In this document: in pieces, positions 40,435-49,183 of the stretch
How positions within the stretch are numbered: the first letter of the stretch is position 1
Layout of the letters: every line of letters begins with the position of its first letter
Origin: Herbidospora solisilvae
Lineage (GTDB): Bacteria > Actinomycetota > Actinomycetes > Streptosporangiales > Streptosporangiaceae
DNA: 64,000 nt
Assembly: GCF_009901565.1 (NCBI RefSeq)
Contig: NZ_WXEW01000004.1
Coordinates: forward strand, 310,001 to 374,000
Direction of reading: 5' to 3'
Program-made: the position numbers and the translations under genes
The notes under the pieces: generated by a model
Seen by the model: only the letters and a program-made list of their open reading frames with translations
The model's database searches: none
What the model was told of the DNA's origin: nothing

Positions 40435-41874
40435 ATGCGCAGCAGGCACATCCTGAGCGCGGCGAGCGCCCTCACCATGGGCGTCGCCCTCGTCCTGTCC
40501 TCCGCCCCGGCCGCCGTCGCGGCGCCGGCGAAACCGGCACCCTCGATGTTGGAGGCCCTCCAGCGCGACCTCAACCTCTCCGCCGAGCAGGCCCAGCTCC
40601 GTCTCGTCAACGAGGCCCGGCTCAGCAAGCTCGAAGGCAAGGTCCGCACCGACCTCGGCTCGGCCTTCGGCGGGTCGTGGCTCAGCGGCGACACCGCGAA
40701 CGCGCTGACGGTCGCGACCACCGACGCGTCCAAGGTCGGCGCCATCGAGGCCGGCGGCGCCAAGGCGCAGGTCGTGACCCGGTCGTTGGGCGACCTGACC
40801 ACGCTCAAAGACCGGCTCGACGCCGCCACCGCCCCGCAGACCGTGCCCGTCTACTACGTCGACGTGAAGTCGAACTCGGTCGTCGTCGAGACCCGCGACC
40901 AGGCCGCCGCCGAGGCGTTCGTGGCCTCCGCCGGGGTCGACAAGGCGGCCGTGACCTTCGTCGCGTCCAGCGAGCAGCCGGTCCCCTACTACGACCTGCG
41001 CGGCGGCGACGCCTACTACATCAACAACTCGGGCCGCTGCTCCATCGGCTTCTCGGTCACCCGCGGCAGCACCCCCGGATTCGTCACCGCGGGCCACTGC
41101 GGCACGGCCGGCAGCTCGACCCAGGGCTACAACCGGGTCGCGCAGGGCACCTTCCAGGGCTCCTCGTTCCCCGGCAACGACTACGCCTGGGTCGCGGTGA
41201 ACTCCAACTGGGTGCCGACCCCCACCGTGGCCGGCACCTCCGCGACCGTGTCGGGCTCGACGGCGCAGGTCGTCGGCGGCTCGATCTGCCGCTCCGGATC
41301 CACCACGGGCTGGCACTGCGGCACCGTCCAGCAGATCGGCACGTCGGTCACCTACCGGGAGGGCACCGTCTCGGGCGTGACCCGCACCAACGTCTGCGCC
41401 GAGCCCGGTGACTCGGGCGGCTCGTGGATCTCCGGCACCCAGGCCCAGGGTGTCACCTCCGGCGGCAGCGGCAACTGCACCGTCGGCGGCACCACCTACT
41501 TCCAGCCGGTCAACGAGATCCTGTCGGCCTACGGCCTGACCCTGACCACCACGGGCACCCCGCCCGGCGGCGGCACCTGCAGCGGCTACGCCAGCACCAC
41601 CACCGGCTCGGTCAGCAGCGGCGGCAACGCCTACAGCGCCCAGTTCACCGCCAACGCGGGCACCCACCGCCTGTGCCTCGACGGCCCGAACGGGGTCGAC
41701 TTCGACCTGTACCTGCAGCGCCTGAGCGGCTCCACCTGGACCAACGTGGCCAGCGGCACCAGCTCCGGCCCGGACGAGACCGTCACCTACACCGGCACCG
41801 CGGGCACCTACCGGTACCGCGTCCACGGCTACAGCGGGTCGGGCAGCTTCACCCTCGCGTACACCCGCCCGTAG
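40435..41874 (+). CDS. Secreted serine protease, streptogrisin-like (S1), with C-terminal PPC domain
   Basis: 479 residues. Signal peptide (about 1-30, ending AVAAP), pro-region with an alpha-lytic-type inhibitory domain to about 185, then the chymotrypsin fold: His221 in VTAGHCG, Asp249 in GNDYAW, Ser327 in PGDSGGS. Cysteine pairs flank these. A glycine-rich linker (TPPGGG) leads to a PPC (pre-peptidase C-terminal) beta-domain, about 381-479, which may bind substrate. Start ATG at 40435 with AAGGAGAATCG upstream; longer in-frame starts would precede the signal and are rejected. Secreted, with the pro-part removed. A terminator follows. Confidence 0.95.
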   Translation: MRSRHILSAASALTMGVALVLSSAPAAVAAPAKPAPSMLEALQRDLNLSAEQAQLRLVNEARLSKLEGKVRTDLGSAFGGSWLSGDTANALTVATTDASKVGAIEAGGAKAQVVTRSLGDLTTLKDRLDAATAPQTVPVYYVDVKSNSVVVETRDQAAAEAFVASAGVDKAAVTFVASSEQPVPYYDLRGGDAYYINNSGRCSIGFSVTRGSTPGFVTAGHCGTAGSSTQGYNRVAQGTFQGSSFPGNDYAWVAVNSNWVPTPTVAGTSATVSGSTAQVVGGSICRSGSTTGWHCGTVQQIGTSVTYREGTVSGVTRTNVCAEPGDSGGSWISGTQAQGVTSGGSGNCTVGGTTYFQPVNEILSAYGLTLTTTGTPPGGGTCSGYASTTTGSVSSGGNAYSAQFTANAGTHRLCLDGPNGVDFDLYLQRLSGSTWTNVASGTSSGPDETVTYTGTAGTYRYRVHGYSGSGSFTLAYTRP

Positions 41875-41895
41875 AACGTAAAACTTTCGGTCGAT

Positions 41896-41935
41896 TCAGC
41901 ACCGTCGGGCTTTATTCGCGGCCCGGCGGTGTTGA
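41896..41935 (+). terminator. Terminator after the serine protease
   Basis: TCAGCACCGTCGGGC, a 10-base loop with TTTATT, then GCCCGGCGGTGTTGA: a 15-bp stem including G-U pairs, 21 bases after the stop codon. Confidence 0.8.
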
Positions 41936-41977
41936 CCGTTCTGAGACCTTTTAGCAGAACTCGTATGGGGGACTTCA

Positions 41978-42961
41978 ATGTCGGGCACCAGTCGCCGGAT
42001 CCGGGCGCTGGCGGGTTGCGTCGTCGCGGCGCTCGCCGGTCTGCTCCTGATCGGCACGGGCCTCCACCTTTCCGGCGCCGGCTGGCACCTCGCGCGCTGC
42101 CTGTCGGGCGGCGCAGCCCCCTTCGACGCGGCCGTCCTCCCGGCGGGATATCCGGGGCTCGCGACGATCCCGTCCTTGCCCGAGACGTCGGTCGCGCAGA
42201 TCCGCGCGGTGCCGGGCGTGGCCTCCGTCGTGCCCGTCCAGGGCGGCGAGGTGGGCCTGGTCGGCTTCGGTTCCCTGGTCCCGCTGGAGGCGGTCGCGCT
42301 GGACATGGCGCTGCTGTCGTCCTCGGGCATGGAGGGCGAGGCCCCCCGCGGCGCCTCCGACGCCGTCCTCGACCAGCGCACCGCCGACCAGCTGCACCTG
42401 GAGGTCGGCGAGACGATCACGGTGCACGGGAACGGCGCCGACCGCTCCTTCGAGATCACCGGCGTGACCGAGTCCCAGGGCAACCCGACGCTGGACGTGC
42501 GGGGCACCCTGGGGGTGCTGCCGATGACGGCGGCCGACCTGGTCGGGTCACTGGAGACCGAGGTGGTGCACGTCCGCGCCGCCGACGACGTCGACCCCGG
42601 CGAGCTGCGCAACCGCCTGCAGTCCACCCTCGGCGGCGAGTACGACGTGCTGACCCACGCCGAGATGCTCGCCAGCGGCGACGTGACGGCCGAGACGCTG
42701 CCGCCGGTGCTCGGCGTGGTGGGCTCGCTGCTGGTCGTGGGGGCGGCGCTGACGGCGTACATGGGCCGGCAGTCGACGACCACCACGAGCCTGCTGATGG
42801 CGACGGCGGTGCTGAGCGTGGCCGCGACGGCCGCGGTGATCGTGGCGTCGGCGGGCGTGGAGATCTCCACGCCGACGATCCTGGCGGTGGCGGGCACGAC
42901 CGCCGCGGCGGCCCTGGCGGCCATGCTGATGCGCCCGAAGATCGTCAGCCACATCGGCTGA
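41978..42961 (+). CDS. MacB-like periplasmic core domain membrane protein (orphan FtsX-family relative)
   Basis: 327 residues. One membrane helix at the N-terminus (IRALAGCVVAALAGLLLIG), an extracytoplasmic domain of MacB_PCD type (ETSVAQIRAVPGVASVVPVQGGEVGLVGFG; the LGVLPMTAADLVGSLETEVVHVRAADDVDPGELRNRLQ part), and three C-terminal helices from about 246. In complete FtsX-type transporters the core domain sits between four helices with an ATPase next door; no ATPase lies near. It may be a stand-alone remnant or a new arrangement. The stop is 5 bases from the convergent IclR gene. Confidence 0.68.
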   Translation: MSGTSRRIRALAGCVVAALAGLLLIGTGLHLSGAGWHLARCLSGGAAPFDAAVLPAGYPGLATIPSLPETSVAQIRAVPGVASVVPVQGGEVGLVGFGSLVPLEAVALDMALLSSSGMEGEAPRGASDAVLDQRTADQLHLEVGETITVHGNGADRSFEITGVTESQGNPTLDVRGTLGVLPMTAADLVGSLETEVVHVRAADDVDPGELRNRLQSTLGGEYDVLTHAEMLASGDVTAETLPPVLGVVGSLLVVGAALTAYMGRQSTTTTSLLMATAVLSVAATAAVIVASAGVEISTPTILAVAGTTAAAALAAMLMRPKIVSHIG

Positions 42962-42966
42962 GCTTC

Positions 42967-43713
42967 CTAGTGGAGCAGGTTCGTCACGGCCGAGGCGGCC
43001 GCCCGCAGGGCCGGGACGAACGAGAGCAGCTCCTCCCGCGACAGCAGGGGCGCGACCGTGGAGACGCTGACGCCGCCCGCGACGTGCCCGGCCCGGTCGA
43101 AGACCGGAGCCCCCAGGCAGCGGATGGCCGTCTCGTTCTCCTCGTCGTCGACGGCGTAGCCCCGCTCACGGATCCCGGCCAGCTCGGCCGCCAGCAGGCC
43201 GGACGAGGTCAACGTGGCGGGCGTCCTGGCGGGCAGCCCGGCGGCGGCCAGGACCGCCGCCAGTTCGTCGGGCGGGAGGTGCGCGAGCACGCACTTGCCG
43301 ATCGCGGTCGAGTGGAGCGGCAGCCGCATGCCCACCCGTGAGGCCATCCGGTAGGGCCGGTCCCCCTCGACCTTCTGCACGTACACGGCGTGGTCCCCGC
43401 TGCGCAGCGCGAAGTGCACCGTCTGCCGGACCTCCGCCGAGAGCCGGGTCAGCACCTCGCCGACCCCGCCCGCTCCCGCCGCCTTGACCTCCTCGGCCAG
43501 CGCGAACATCCGGATCCCGGCGCGGTAGCTGCCGCCGCCCTCGGCGGCCACGAAGCCCAGCTCCACCAGCGTCGACAGGATGCGGTGCACGCTCGCCTTC
43601 GGCACCCCGGCGTCCGCGCAGATGTCGGCGAACCGGCGCGGGCCCGGACCGGCGACCGCCGCTTCCAGCACGGTCAGTGCCTTGGTGAGCGCATTTCCCG
43701 TTTTGGGGTCCAT
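42967..43713 (-). CDS. IclR-family transcriptional regulator
   Basis: 248 residues. Winged helix: KALTVLEAAVAGPGPRRFADICADAGVPKASVHRILSTLVELGFV. The IclR effector domain follows with RSGDHAVYVQKVEGDRPYRMASRVGMRLPLHSTAIGKCVLAHLPPDEL, and the end GYAVDDEENETAIRCLGAPVFDRAGHVAGGVSVS is diagnostic. It is divergent from the DUF5107 gene with a GTTCCG/CGGAAC repeat between, so it most likely controls that gene. Confidence 0.93.
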   Translation of the reverse strand: MDPKTGNALTKALTVLEAAVAGPGPRRFADICADAGVPKASVHRILSTLVELGFVAAEGGGSYRAGIRMFALAEEVKAAGAGGVGEVLTRLSAEVRQTVHFALRSGDHAVYVQKVEGDRPYRMASRVGMRLPLHSTAIGKCVLAHLPPDELAAVLAAAGLPARTPATLTSSGLLAAELAGIRERGYAVDDEENETAIRCLGAPVFDRAGHVAGGVSVSTVAPLLSREELLSFVPALRAAASAVTNLLH

Positions 43714-43768
43714 TGACAGGTTGATCCCTTCAACTTAGCGTCTCATCCATTCCACCACGCAGTCCAGC

Positions 43769-43785
43769 GTTCCGCCAGACGGAAC
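43769..43785. promoter_or_regulatory. IclR-type operator
   Basis: GTTCCG-CCAGA-CGGAAC: 6-bp arms with a 5-base spacer, 18 bases before the DUF5107 start and 56 from the IclR start. Its form matches known IclR sites (GTTCC...GGAAC). Confidence 0.65.
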
Positions 43786-43802
43786 ATTTCGAGAGGACCC
43801 CC

Positions 43803-46406
43803 GTGAAGAACCGCGCCCTCTTAGCCCTGGCCCTGGCGATGACCTCAGTGGGAACCACGCTCGTGGCGCTCCCCCCACCGGCTGCGGCCGCGCAGCGGCA
43901 GCACGCGCCGCTGCGGATCAGCCAGGTCACCGCGGTCGACGACCGGTCGATCGACATCACGTTCAACTCCACCCTCGGGCCGGACATCCTGCAGTTCACG
44001 GCGGCGAACCCGGCGTACGCGGGACAGTTCGTCAAGATCAGCGGCGGCGCGCTCGACGGCCGGCCGGTCGCCCAGATCGCCGGCACGACCGTGCGTCCCG
44101 TCGACACCCCCGGCCACCGGACCCTGCGGGTGGTCCTCGGCCCCGGTGTCACCCTCGACACCGGGACCTACGAGCTCTGGTTCGACGGCGGCGCCGACAC
44201 GCTCGGCGACCTGTTCTTCCGCTCCGCCGACGGCCGCGCCCTGCCCGGCACGTCGACCACGCCCGTCAGGTTCGCGGGCACCGCCGACGACGCCGCCCCC
44301 GCCCGGATCGCCTCCGCGAGACGACTCGACACCCGCACGGTCGAGGTCACGTTCGCCACCACCGTCTGGTCGGGCGTCCCGGCCGGCGCCTACACGGGCG
44401 CGGACATCACCCTGACCGGCGGCGACGCCGTTTCCCGGCCCGTGTACGTCGAGGGCGTCCCCGGCACCGCCCAGCGCGTGTACCGCCTCTACTTCGGCGC
44501 CGACCTCACGGCCTCGTACCGGCTGGCACTGGCCCCGGCGTTGCGCCTGACCACGAACGCGGGCCAGACCACCACGGAGGTCGCCGCCGACGTGACCGGC
44601 GGCGGCGGCGCCTACGAGGCCCCGAGGATCGCCGGGGCCGAGGTCGCCGACACCGGCGACCGCATCCAGATCCGCTTCAGCCGCCGGATCGCCTCGGTCG
44701 GCGCGCTGCCCGTCAAGGAGACCCGGACCGGCGTGAGCGGCACGAACGTGACCGCCGCCCAGGTCCGCGCCCTGCTGCGGTTCTCCGGCCTGCGTGCCAC
44801 CTCGGGCCGGGACGCCGCCGAGGCGCTCCGCGACGACGCCGCCTACTTCTCCGACGCCTCCACTCTTGTCGTCAAGCTCGACGACCCGCTCAAGCCCGGC
44901 TCACGCGGCACCGTCGCCCTCGTCGAGGGCGCGCTGAAGGACGTCACCGGCACGGCCGGCACCGCCACCGCCGCCGTGCCCGTGCAGGCCCCCCGGCACC
45001 CGAGGCCGCCCGGCTCCGGCTTCAACCCGCACGGCCCCGACTACCTGAAGGTGAACACCCGCGCCACCACGGTCTTCCAGCGCTACGACCACCGGGTCAG
45101 CGACGACGGCGTCTCGGTCCGCCGCGACGGCGTGGCCGACAAGGTCAGCGGCCAGACCATCAAGACCATCGAGGTCGACACCAAGTACCTGAAGGCCGTC
45201 TTCGCCCCCGAGTACGGCGGCCGGCTGGTCTCGATGATCTACAAGCCCACCGGCAACGACCTCTTCTACACCAACCCGGTCGGCACCCCCTACGGCTTCT
45301 CCAGCGCCGCCCCCGGGACACCCGGGAACTCGCCGTTCTACCAGAACTGGCTGATGGTCTGGGGCGGCGTGTTCCCCACGCTCACCGAGGCCGAGCACGG
45401 CAAGTTCTGGAACGTCCCCTGGGACTACTCGATCAAGCAGGAGAACGGCCGCTTCGCCCTCACCATCACCAAGACCGACGACGTCGACTACCCGTACAAG
45501 CCCAGCCGGTACGTCTACGGCGCCACCGGCCTGAAGACGTCGGTCACCTACACGATCGACGCCCGCAGACCGACTCTGGACATGACGGTCGGCATCGAGA
45601 ACCCCGGCGCGGAGGACAGGCGCTTCGAGTACTGGACCTGCACCACCCTGGCCCCCGGCGCCCCCTCGGACCAGGGGTCGCCGACCATGTCGGTCGTCTC
45701 CCCGGTCAAGACGATCTACCGCGACCCCGGCTACCGGTGGATGGAGAGCGTCGAGGAACCCGCGGGCCCGGCCGGCTCCGGCCTGCTCAAGCTCGACAAG
45801 CTCAACCAGATGTCCAACTGGACGCGCGACGGCATCGCCTACGGCCAGGACCTCGCCACGCTGCCCCAGGGCGACTGGTGGGGGGTGATCAACCACGAGA
45901 ACAACGAGGGCGTCATCCGGGTCGGCGACAACAAGAAGACGCCGGGCATGAAGTTCTGGGAGTGGGGCCAGAACAACTCCTTCGACACCAACGTCTACAC
46001 CAAGGGCAACTCGGCCCGGCCGTACATCGAACTGTGGGCCGGCGCGTCGCCGAAGTTCTTCACCCCCGCCGTCCTGAAGGCCGGCCAGACCCTGTCGTGG
46101 ACGGAGACCTACCTGCCCACGATGGACCTCGGCGGCGTCACCAACGCCAACGCCAACGGCGCGGCCGAGGTCAGGGTCGACGCGTCGGGCACGGTCACCG
46201 GCCGCCTGTTCGCCACGGCGATCGGCAAGCGCCTGCGCGCGACCCTGGTCGACGCGTCGACGGGCGCGACCCTCGACTCCGAGACGTTCACCGGTTCGCC
46301 CGACACTGCGGTGCGGCTCGGCGGCACGGTCGAGCCGGGCGTCCAGGCGCGCCTGATCCTGACGGAGGGCGACACGACGCTGCTGACGGCCGAATCGGGC
46401 CTCTGA
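43803..46406 (+). CDS. Large secreted DUF5107 protein
   Basis: 867 residues starting at a GTG after GAGAGGAC. Signal peptide (1-30, ending AAAQ), then two or three beta-sandwich, Ig-like repeats (QVTAVDDRSIDITFNSTLGPDILQF; IASARRLDTRTVEVTFATTVWSGVPAGAY; IAGAEVADTGDRIQIRFSRRI). The C-terminal 450 residues are a DUF5107/galactose-mutarotase-like domain: IEVDTKYLKAVFAPEYGGRLVSMIYKP, WLMVWGGVFPTLTEAEHGKFWN, with the DDVDYP and WTCTTLAPG parts. Such domains occur beside glycoside hydrolases, so a role in carbohydrate binding or processing is probable, not shown. IclR regulator divergent; a terminator follows. Confidence 0.8.
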   Translation: MKNRALLALALAMTSVGTTLVALPPPAAAAQRQHAPLRISQVTAVDDRSIDITFNSTLGPDILQFTAANPAYAGQFVKISGGALDGRPVAQIAGTTVRPVDTPGHRTLRVVLGPGVTLDTGTYELWFDGGADTLGDLFFRSADGRALPGTSTTPVRFAGTADDAAPARIASARRLDTRTVEVTFATTVWSGVPAGAYTGADITLTGGDAVSRPVYVEGVPGTAQRVYRLYFGADLTASYRLALAPALRLTTNAGQTTTEVAADVTGGGGAYEAPRIAGAEVADTGDRIQIRFSRRIASVGALPVKETRTGVSGTNVTAAQVRALLRFSGLRATSGRDAAEALRDDAAYFSDASTLVVKLDDPLKPGSRGTVALVEGALKDVTGTAGTATAAVPVQAPRHPRPPGSGFNPHGPDYLKVNTRATTVFQRYDHRVSDDGVSVRRDGVADKVSGQTIKTIEVDTKYLKAVFAPEYGGRLVSMIYKPTGNDLFYTNPVGTPYGFSSAAPGTPGNSPFYQNWLMVWGGVFPTLTEAEHGKFWNVPWDYSIKQENGRFALTITKTDDVDYPYKPSRYVYGATGLKTSVTYTIDARRPTLDMTVGIENPGAEDRRFEYWTCTTLAPGAPSDQGSPTMSVVSPVKTIYRDPGYRWMESVEEPAGPAGSGLLKLDKLNQMSNWTRDGIAYGQDLATLPQGDWWGVINHENNEGVIRVGDNKKTPGMKFWEWGQNNSFDTNVYTKGNSARPYIELWAGASPKFFTPAVLKAGQTLSWTETYLPTMDLGGVTNANANGAAEVRVDASGTVTGRLFATAIGKRLRATLVDASTGATLDSETFTGSPDTAVRLGGTVEPGVQARLILTEGDTTLLTAESGL

Positions 46407-46415
46407 CCCTCATCG

Positions 46416-46446
46416 GAACGGCCCGGCGGCACACCGGGCCGTTCCC
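46416..46446 (+). terminator. Terminator after the DUF5107 gene
   Basis: GGAACGGCCCGG, loop CGGCACA, CCGGGCCGTTCC: a perfect 12-bp stem 9 bases after the stop. Confidence 0.85.
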
Positions 46447-46533
46447 GGCACGGTGCAATGATCATCTTGCGTTGATCACCGGATATCCTGTGGAGGGCCG
46501 TCCGCTTTCCACGATTTGGCCTGGGGTTGTGAG

Positions 46534-46607
46534 TAGGGCGGGTGGGACTTGAACCCACGACCCACGGATTATGAGTCCGATGCTCTGACCGGCTGAGCTA
46601 CCGCCCC
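46534..46607 (-). tRNA. tRNA with CAT anticodon (tRNA-Met, or tRNA-Ile2)
   Basis: 74 bases, complete cloverleaf on the minus strand: acceptor GGGGCGG pairing with CCGCCCT, D arm GCTC...GAGC, anticodon loop CTCATAA, five-base variable loop, T arm GTGGG-TTCAAGT-CCCAC. No CCA is encoded. The first pair of the acceptor is G-U, and the outer pair of the anticodon stem is T-T. The anticodon CAT could be read as methionine or, with lysidine, as isoleucine (AUA); the sequence alone does not settle it. Confidence 0.92.
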
Positions 46608-46694
46608 GCTAAAAGCGTGCCTGATCTGGGAATTCGTCAAGCTGTCGGAACGTACCACAAGCGCATAACTAAGCGACAGCATAGGATTCGCAAC

Positions 46695-47687
46695 GTGGCC
46701 GAACGGAGACAGCGTATCTCACCACCCTTGATCAACATGGTCGCCTCGTATCGACTGGCCCTGGAATCGGCCAATCGCAGCGAGGGCACGATCCGTTCAT
46801 ACGAAGACACGATCAAGCTATATCTGCGTCACGCAGACGTACATGCCCTCCCCATAACGGTTGATGACGTGGACGCCGACGCGATCCGCCGCTTTCTGCT
46901 CGCCACCCGCGCCGGCTGCTGGATCGACGACGACGAAGTTCGCACCCGGTGTGAATGCGGACTGAACGCCACCTCCCCCGGCAACGCGCACAAGCACTAC
47001 CGCAATCTGCGGGCGTTCTTCGGATGGCTGATCAAGGAGCAGGAGCTGCTCGGGCCGCACCCCATGGCGGCCGTCGTCGAGCCGGAGGTGCCCGACAACC
47101 CCGAGGACGTCTTCACCGACGACGAACTGCGGGCCCTGGTCAAGGTGTGCGACGGCGCGACCTTCGAGAGCCGCAGAGACCTCGCCATCATCCGGATCTT
47201 CATGGACACCGGCATGCGCGCAGGCGGCCTGACCGGGCTCCGCTACCACCCCACCGACCCCGACCTGTCCGACGTCGACCTCGGCGGCAAGCAGCTCACC
47301 ATCCACCTCAAGGGCGGGCGCACACGGCGAATACCCCTCGGGGCCAAGGCCGCCGCGGCCCTCGACCGGTATCTGCGGGCGCGGGCCCGCCACAAGGACT
47401 TCGCGGAGCCGTGGCTCTGGCTCAGCGTGAAGGGGCGGTTCACCCAATCGGGTGTGCGGCAGATGCTGGAGCGCCGCGCGAAGGAGGCGGGCGTCCACAA
47501 CGTGCATCCGCACCGGTTCCGGCACACCTTCGTGGACGACTGGCTGGAGAGCGGCGGCACCGTCCAGGACGTCATGGAGGTGGGGGGATGGAAGAGCGCC
47601 CAAGCCGCCCTGCGGTACGGCCGGGCCGCTGACGAACGCCGGGCCCACACGGCGCACGCCCGTCTGTCGCCCGGCGACCGGATATAA
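46695..47687 (+). CDS. Tyrosine-type site-specific recombinase/integrase
   Basis: 330 residues from the GTG at 46695 (AGGA 8 bases before); GTG at 46617, 9 bases outside the tRNA, and ATG at 46737 are alternatives. N-terminal core-binding (SAM-like) domain: MVASYRLALESANRSEGTIRSYEDTIKLYLRH. The catalytic residues are all present: R175 (DTGMRAGG), K206 (HLKGGRTRRIP), H273-x-x-R276 (HPHRFRH), W299 (GGWKSA) and Y308 (LRYGRA). A cysteine-bearing loop (CWIDDDEVRTRCECGL, about 75-90) is inserted before the catalytic domain. It should be active. No partner excisionase or phage genes lie around it. Confidence 0.88.
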   Translation: MAERRQRISPPLINMVASYRLALESANRSEGTIRSYEDTIKLYLRHADVHALPITVDDVDADAIRRFLLATRAGCWIDDDEVRTRCECGLNATSPGNAHKHYRNLRAFFGWLIKEQELLGPHPMAAVVEPEVPDNPEDVFTDDELRALVKVCDGATFESRRDLAIIRIFMDTGMRAGGLTGLRYHPTDPDLSDVDLGGKQLTIHLKGGRTRRIPLGAKAAAALDRYLRARARHKDFAEPWLWLSVKGRFTQSGVRQMLERRAKEAGVHNVHPHRFRHTFVDDWLESGGTVQDVMEVGGWKSAQAALRYGRAADERRAHTAHARLSPGDRI

Positions 47688-47688
47688 C

Positions 47689-48282
47689 TCAGTGGACCTC
47701 GCGGGTCCGCCCGCCCGGGTCGAAGCGGAGCCGTATCAGGGCGGGCAGGCGTTCCAGCCCCAACGCGGTCCGCAGGTCGGGGAGCGCCTCGTCGTGCAAC
47801 CGGGTGATCAGGGTGTCCGGATGCGCCGGATCCTGTGAGGTCACCCGCAGCTCGAGGGCGGGCGCGTCCGGCTTGCCACGCAGCGAGGCCCGTGCGCTCC
47901 GCACGCCCTCGTAGGCGCTGACCTGACCGGCCAGGGTTTCGCCGGCCTGCCTGCCGCCGATCTCGGTGACCCCGGACGGGCCGGCCTCCAGCCGCACCCG
48001 ATCCAGCCGGTCGAGCCGGAACTGGGCGATCAGCCAGCCGAGTCCGATGGCGCCCACCACGGCGCCCGCGGCGGCGACGGCCGGCCAGAACCAGGAGGTG
48101 GAGCCGGCGAAGGCGGAGACGGCACCGGGCAGCAGGGGCGCCCGGGCCGCGTTCGCGCCGAAGAGTCCCAGGCCGCACGCCAAGGCGGCGGCGCCCGCCG
48201 CGAGAAGGATCAGACCGAGCAGCACCAGGCCGGTGCGGTTGCCCCACGCGATGCCCCGGCCGAAGGCCCTACCTGGTGTCAT
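47689..48282 (-). CDS. AmaP-like alkaline-shock membrane anchor protein
   Basis: 197 residues. Two membrane helices (GLVLLGLILLAAGAAALACGL and WFWPAVAAAGAVVGAIGLGWLIA) and a C-terminal soluble domain with the Asp23-related pattern IGGRQAGETLAGQVSAYEGVRSARASLRG. It is the last gene of the envelope-stress operon, overlapping the DUF6286 gene by 4 bases. In firmicutes AmaP anchors Asp23 at the membrane; the same is inferred here. Confidence 0.82.
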   Translation of the reverse strand: MTPGRAFGRGIAWGNRTGLVLLGLILLAAGAAALACGLGLFGANAARAPLLPGAVSAFAGSTSWFWPAVAAAGAVVGAIGLGWLIAQFRLDRLDRVRLEAGPSGVTEIGGRQAGETLAGQVSAYEGVRSARASLRGKPDAPALELRVTSQDPAHPDTLITRLHDEALPDLRTALGLERLPALIRLRFDPGGRTREVH

Positions 48283-48884
48283 GGCGCACCTCTCACCTTG
48301 GTCTTGACCGTGTAACGGCCGACCGGCGCGAGCTTGGCCAGCTCGTCCTCCACGGCGACCCGCACGCGCTCGCGCACTGCGGCCGTGTCGCGCAGGTCGG
48401 TGCCCGCGTGTACGGTCACCCGCCGCCCGCGTACCCGCGCCCGTGCCCGGCGCACCCCGTCCACCTGAGCCGCGACCGTGCCGAGCACCCGGGCCAGCAT
48501 GCGCCGCGGCGTGCTGATGATCATGTCGGGGTCGCCGCTGCGCAGCGCCACCAGCCGGGGTCGCCCGGGGACCGTCCCGATCAGGATGAGCAGCACCCCC
48601 ACGATCGCCACGGCCCCGGCTGACGCCATGACCGCGTTGTCCTGCCAGGTCGCGGCACGCGCCCAGTCCGCCACCCGGTCGTAGGGCACGATCCGCGCCG
48701 GGTGGCCGAACAGCGCCGAGAGTGTCTGCACCGCGATCAGCAGCCCGGCGGCGAACAGGACGAGCGCGGCGATCGCCGCGGGCACCTTCCGCTTGGGACG
48801 CAGGAAGCGCGACCCGCCCCTCCCCCGCGCGGACACGCGGGAAGCCGGTTCCGGGCCTTCAGCTCCCGTGTGGAGAGTCGTCAT
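48279..48884 (-). CDS. DUF6286 membrane protein
   Basis: 201 residues. N-terminal tail, a helix AAIAALVLFAAGLLIAVQTLSAL, an extracytoplasmic stretch PARIVPYDRVADWARAATWQD, a second helix AVMASAGAVAIVGVLLILIGTVPG, then a DUF6286 end with GDPDMIISTPRRMLARVLGTVAAQVDGVRRARARVRGRRVTVHAGTD. It overlaps its two neighbours by 4 bases. Known as a regular companion of Asp23 genes in actinomycetes; function not shown. Confidence 0.82.
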   Translation of the reverse strand: MTTLHTGAEGPEPASRVSARGRGGSRFLRPKRKVPAAIAALVLFAAGLLIAVQTLSALFGHPARIVPYDRVADWARAATWQDNAVMASAGAVAIVGVLLILIGTVPGRPRLVALRSGDPDMIISTPRRMLARVLGTVAAQVDGVRRARARVRGRRVTVHAGTDLRDTAAVRERVRVAVEDELAKLAPVGRYTVKTKVRGAP

Positions 48885-49183
48885 AGCCGCTCCTCGATTC
48901 TGACGAGCCGGACGATGTCGACGTCGACGTTCTCAACCGTGATGCCGGTCAGGTCGCCCATCCGGCTCATGAGCCGCTCGCGCGCCTCCGCCGCGACCTG
49001 AAGCAGTGGCGCCGGGTAGCGGACGGCGAGGCCGAGACGCACGGCCGCGACGGCTCCGCTGACGGACGCCGCCACTCGCGGCGTTCCCGCGAGCCGGTCG
49101 TCGGCGGCGGCCACCTCTGTCGCGATCTTCACGAACGCGCGCTCCGAGACCGTGGTGGCGCCGTGCCCGGCCATGGCGGTCAC
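48881..49183 (-). CDS. Asp23-like small protein
   Basis: 100 residues from a GTG that overlaps the DUF2273 stop (GTGA). SERAFVKIATEVAAADDRLAGTPRVAASVSGAVAAVRLGLAVRYPAPLLQVAAEARERLMSRMGDLTG is an abbreviated Asp23/Gls24 pattern, with the V-D-V-x-V-x-x-V terminus VENVDVDIVRLVRI. Probably cytoplasmic partner of the anchor. Confidence 0.75.
   Translation of the reverse strand: MTAMAGHGATTVSERAFVKIATEVAAADDRLAGTPRVAASVSGAVAAVRLGLAVRYPAPLLQVAAEARERLMSRMGDLTGITVENVDVDIVRLVRIEERL

Noticed and set aside
46447-46533. An integrated element attachment site next to the tRNA
   Set aside because: No direct repeat of the tRNA 3' end was seen in the window, and the recombinase lies on the 5' side of the tRNA.
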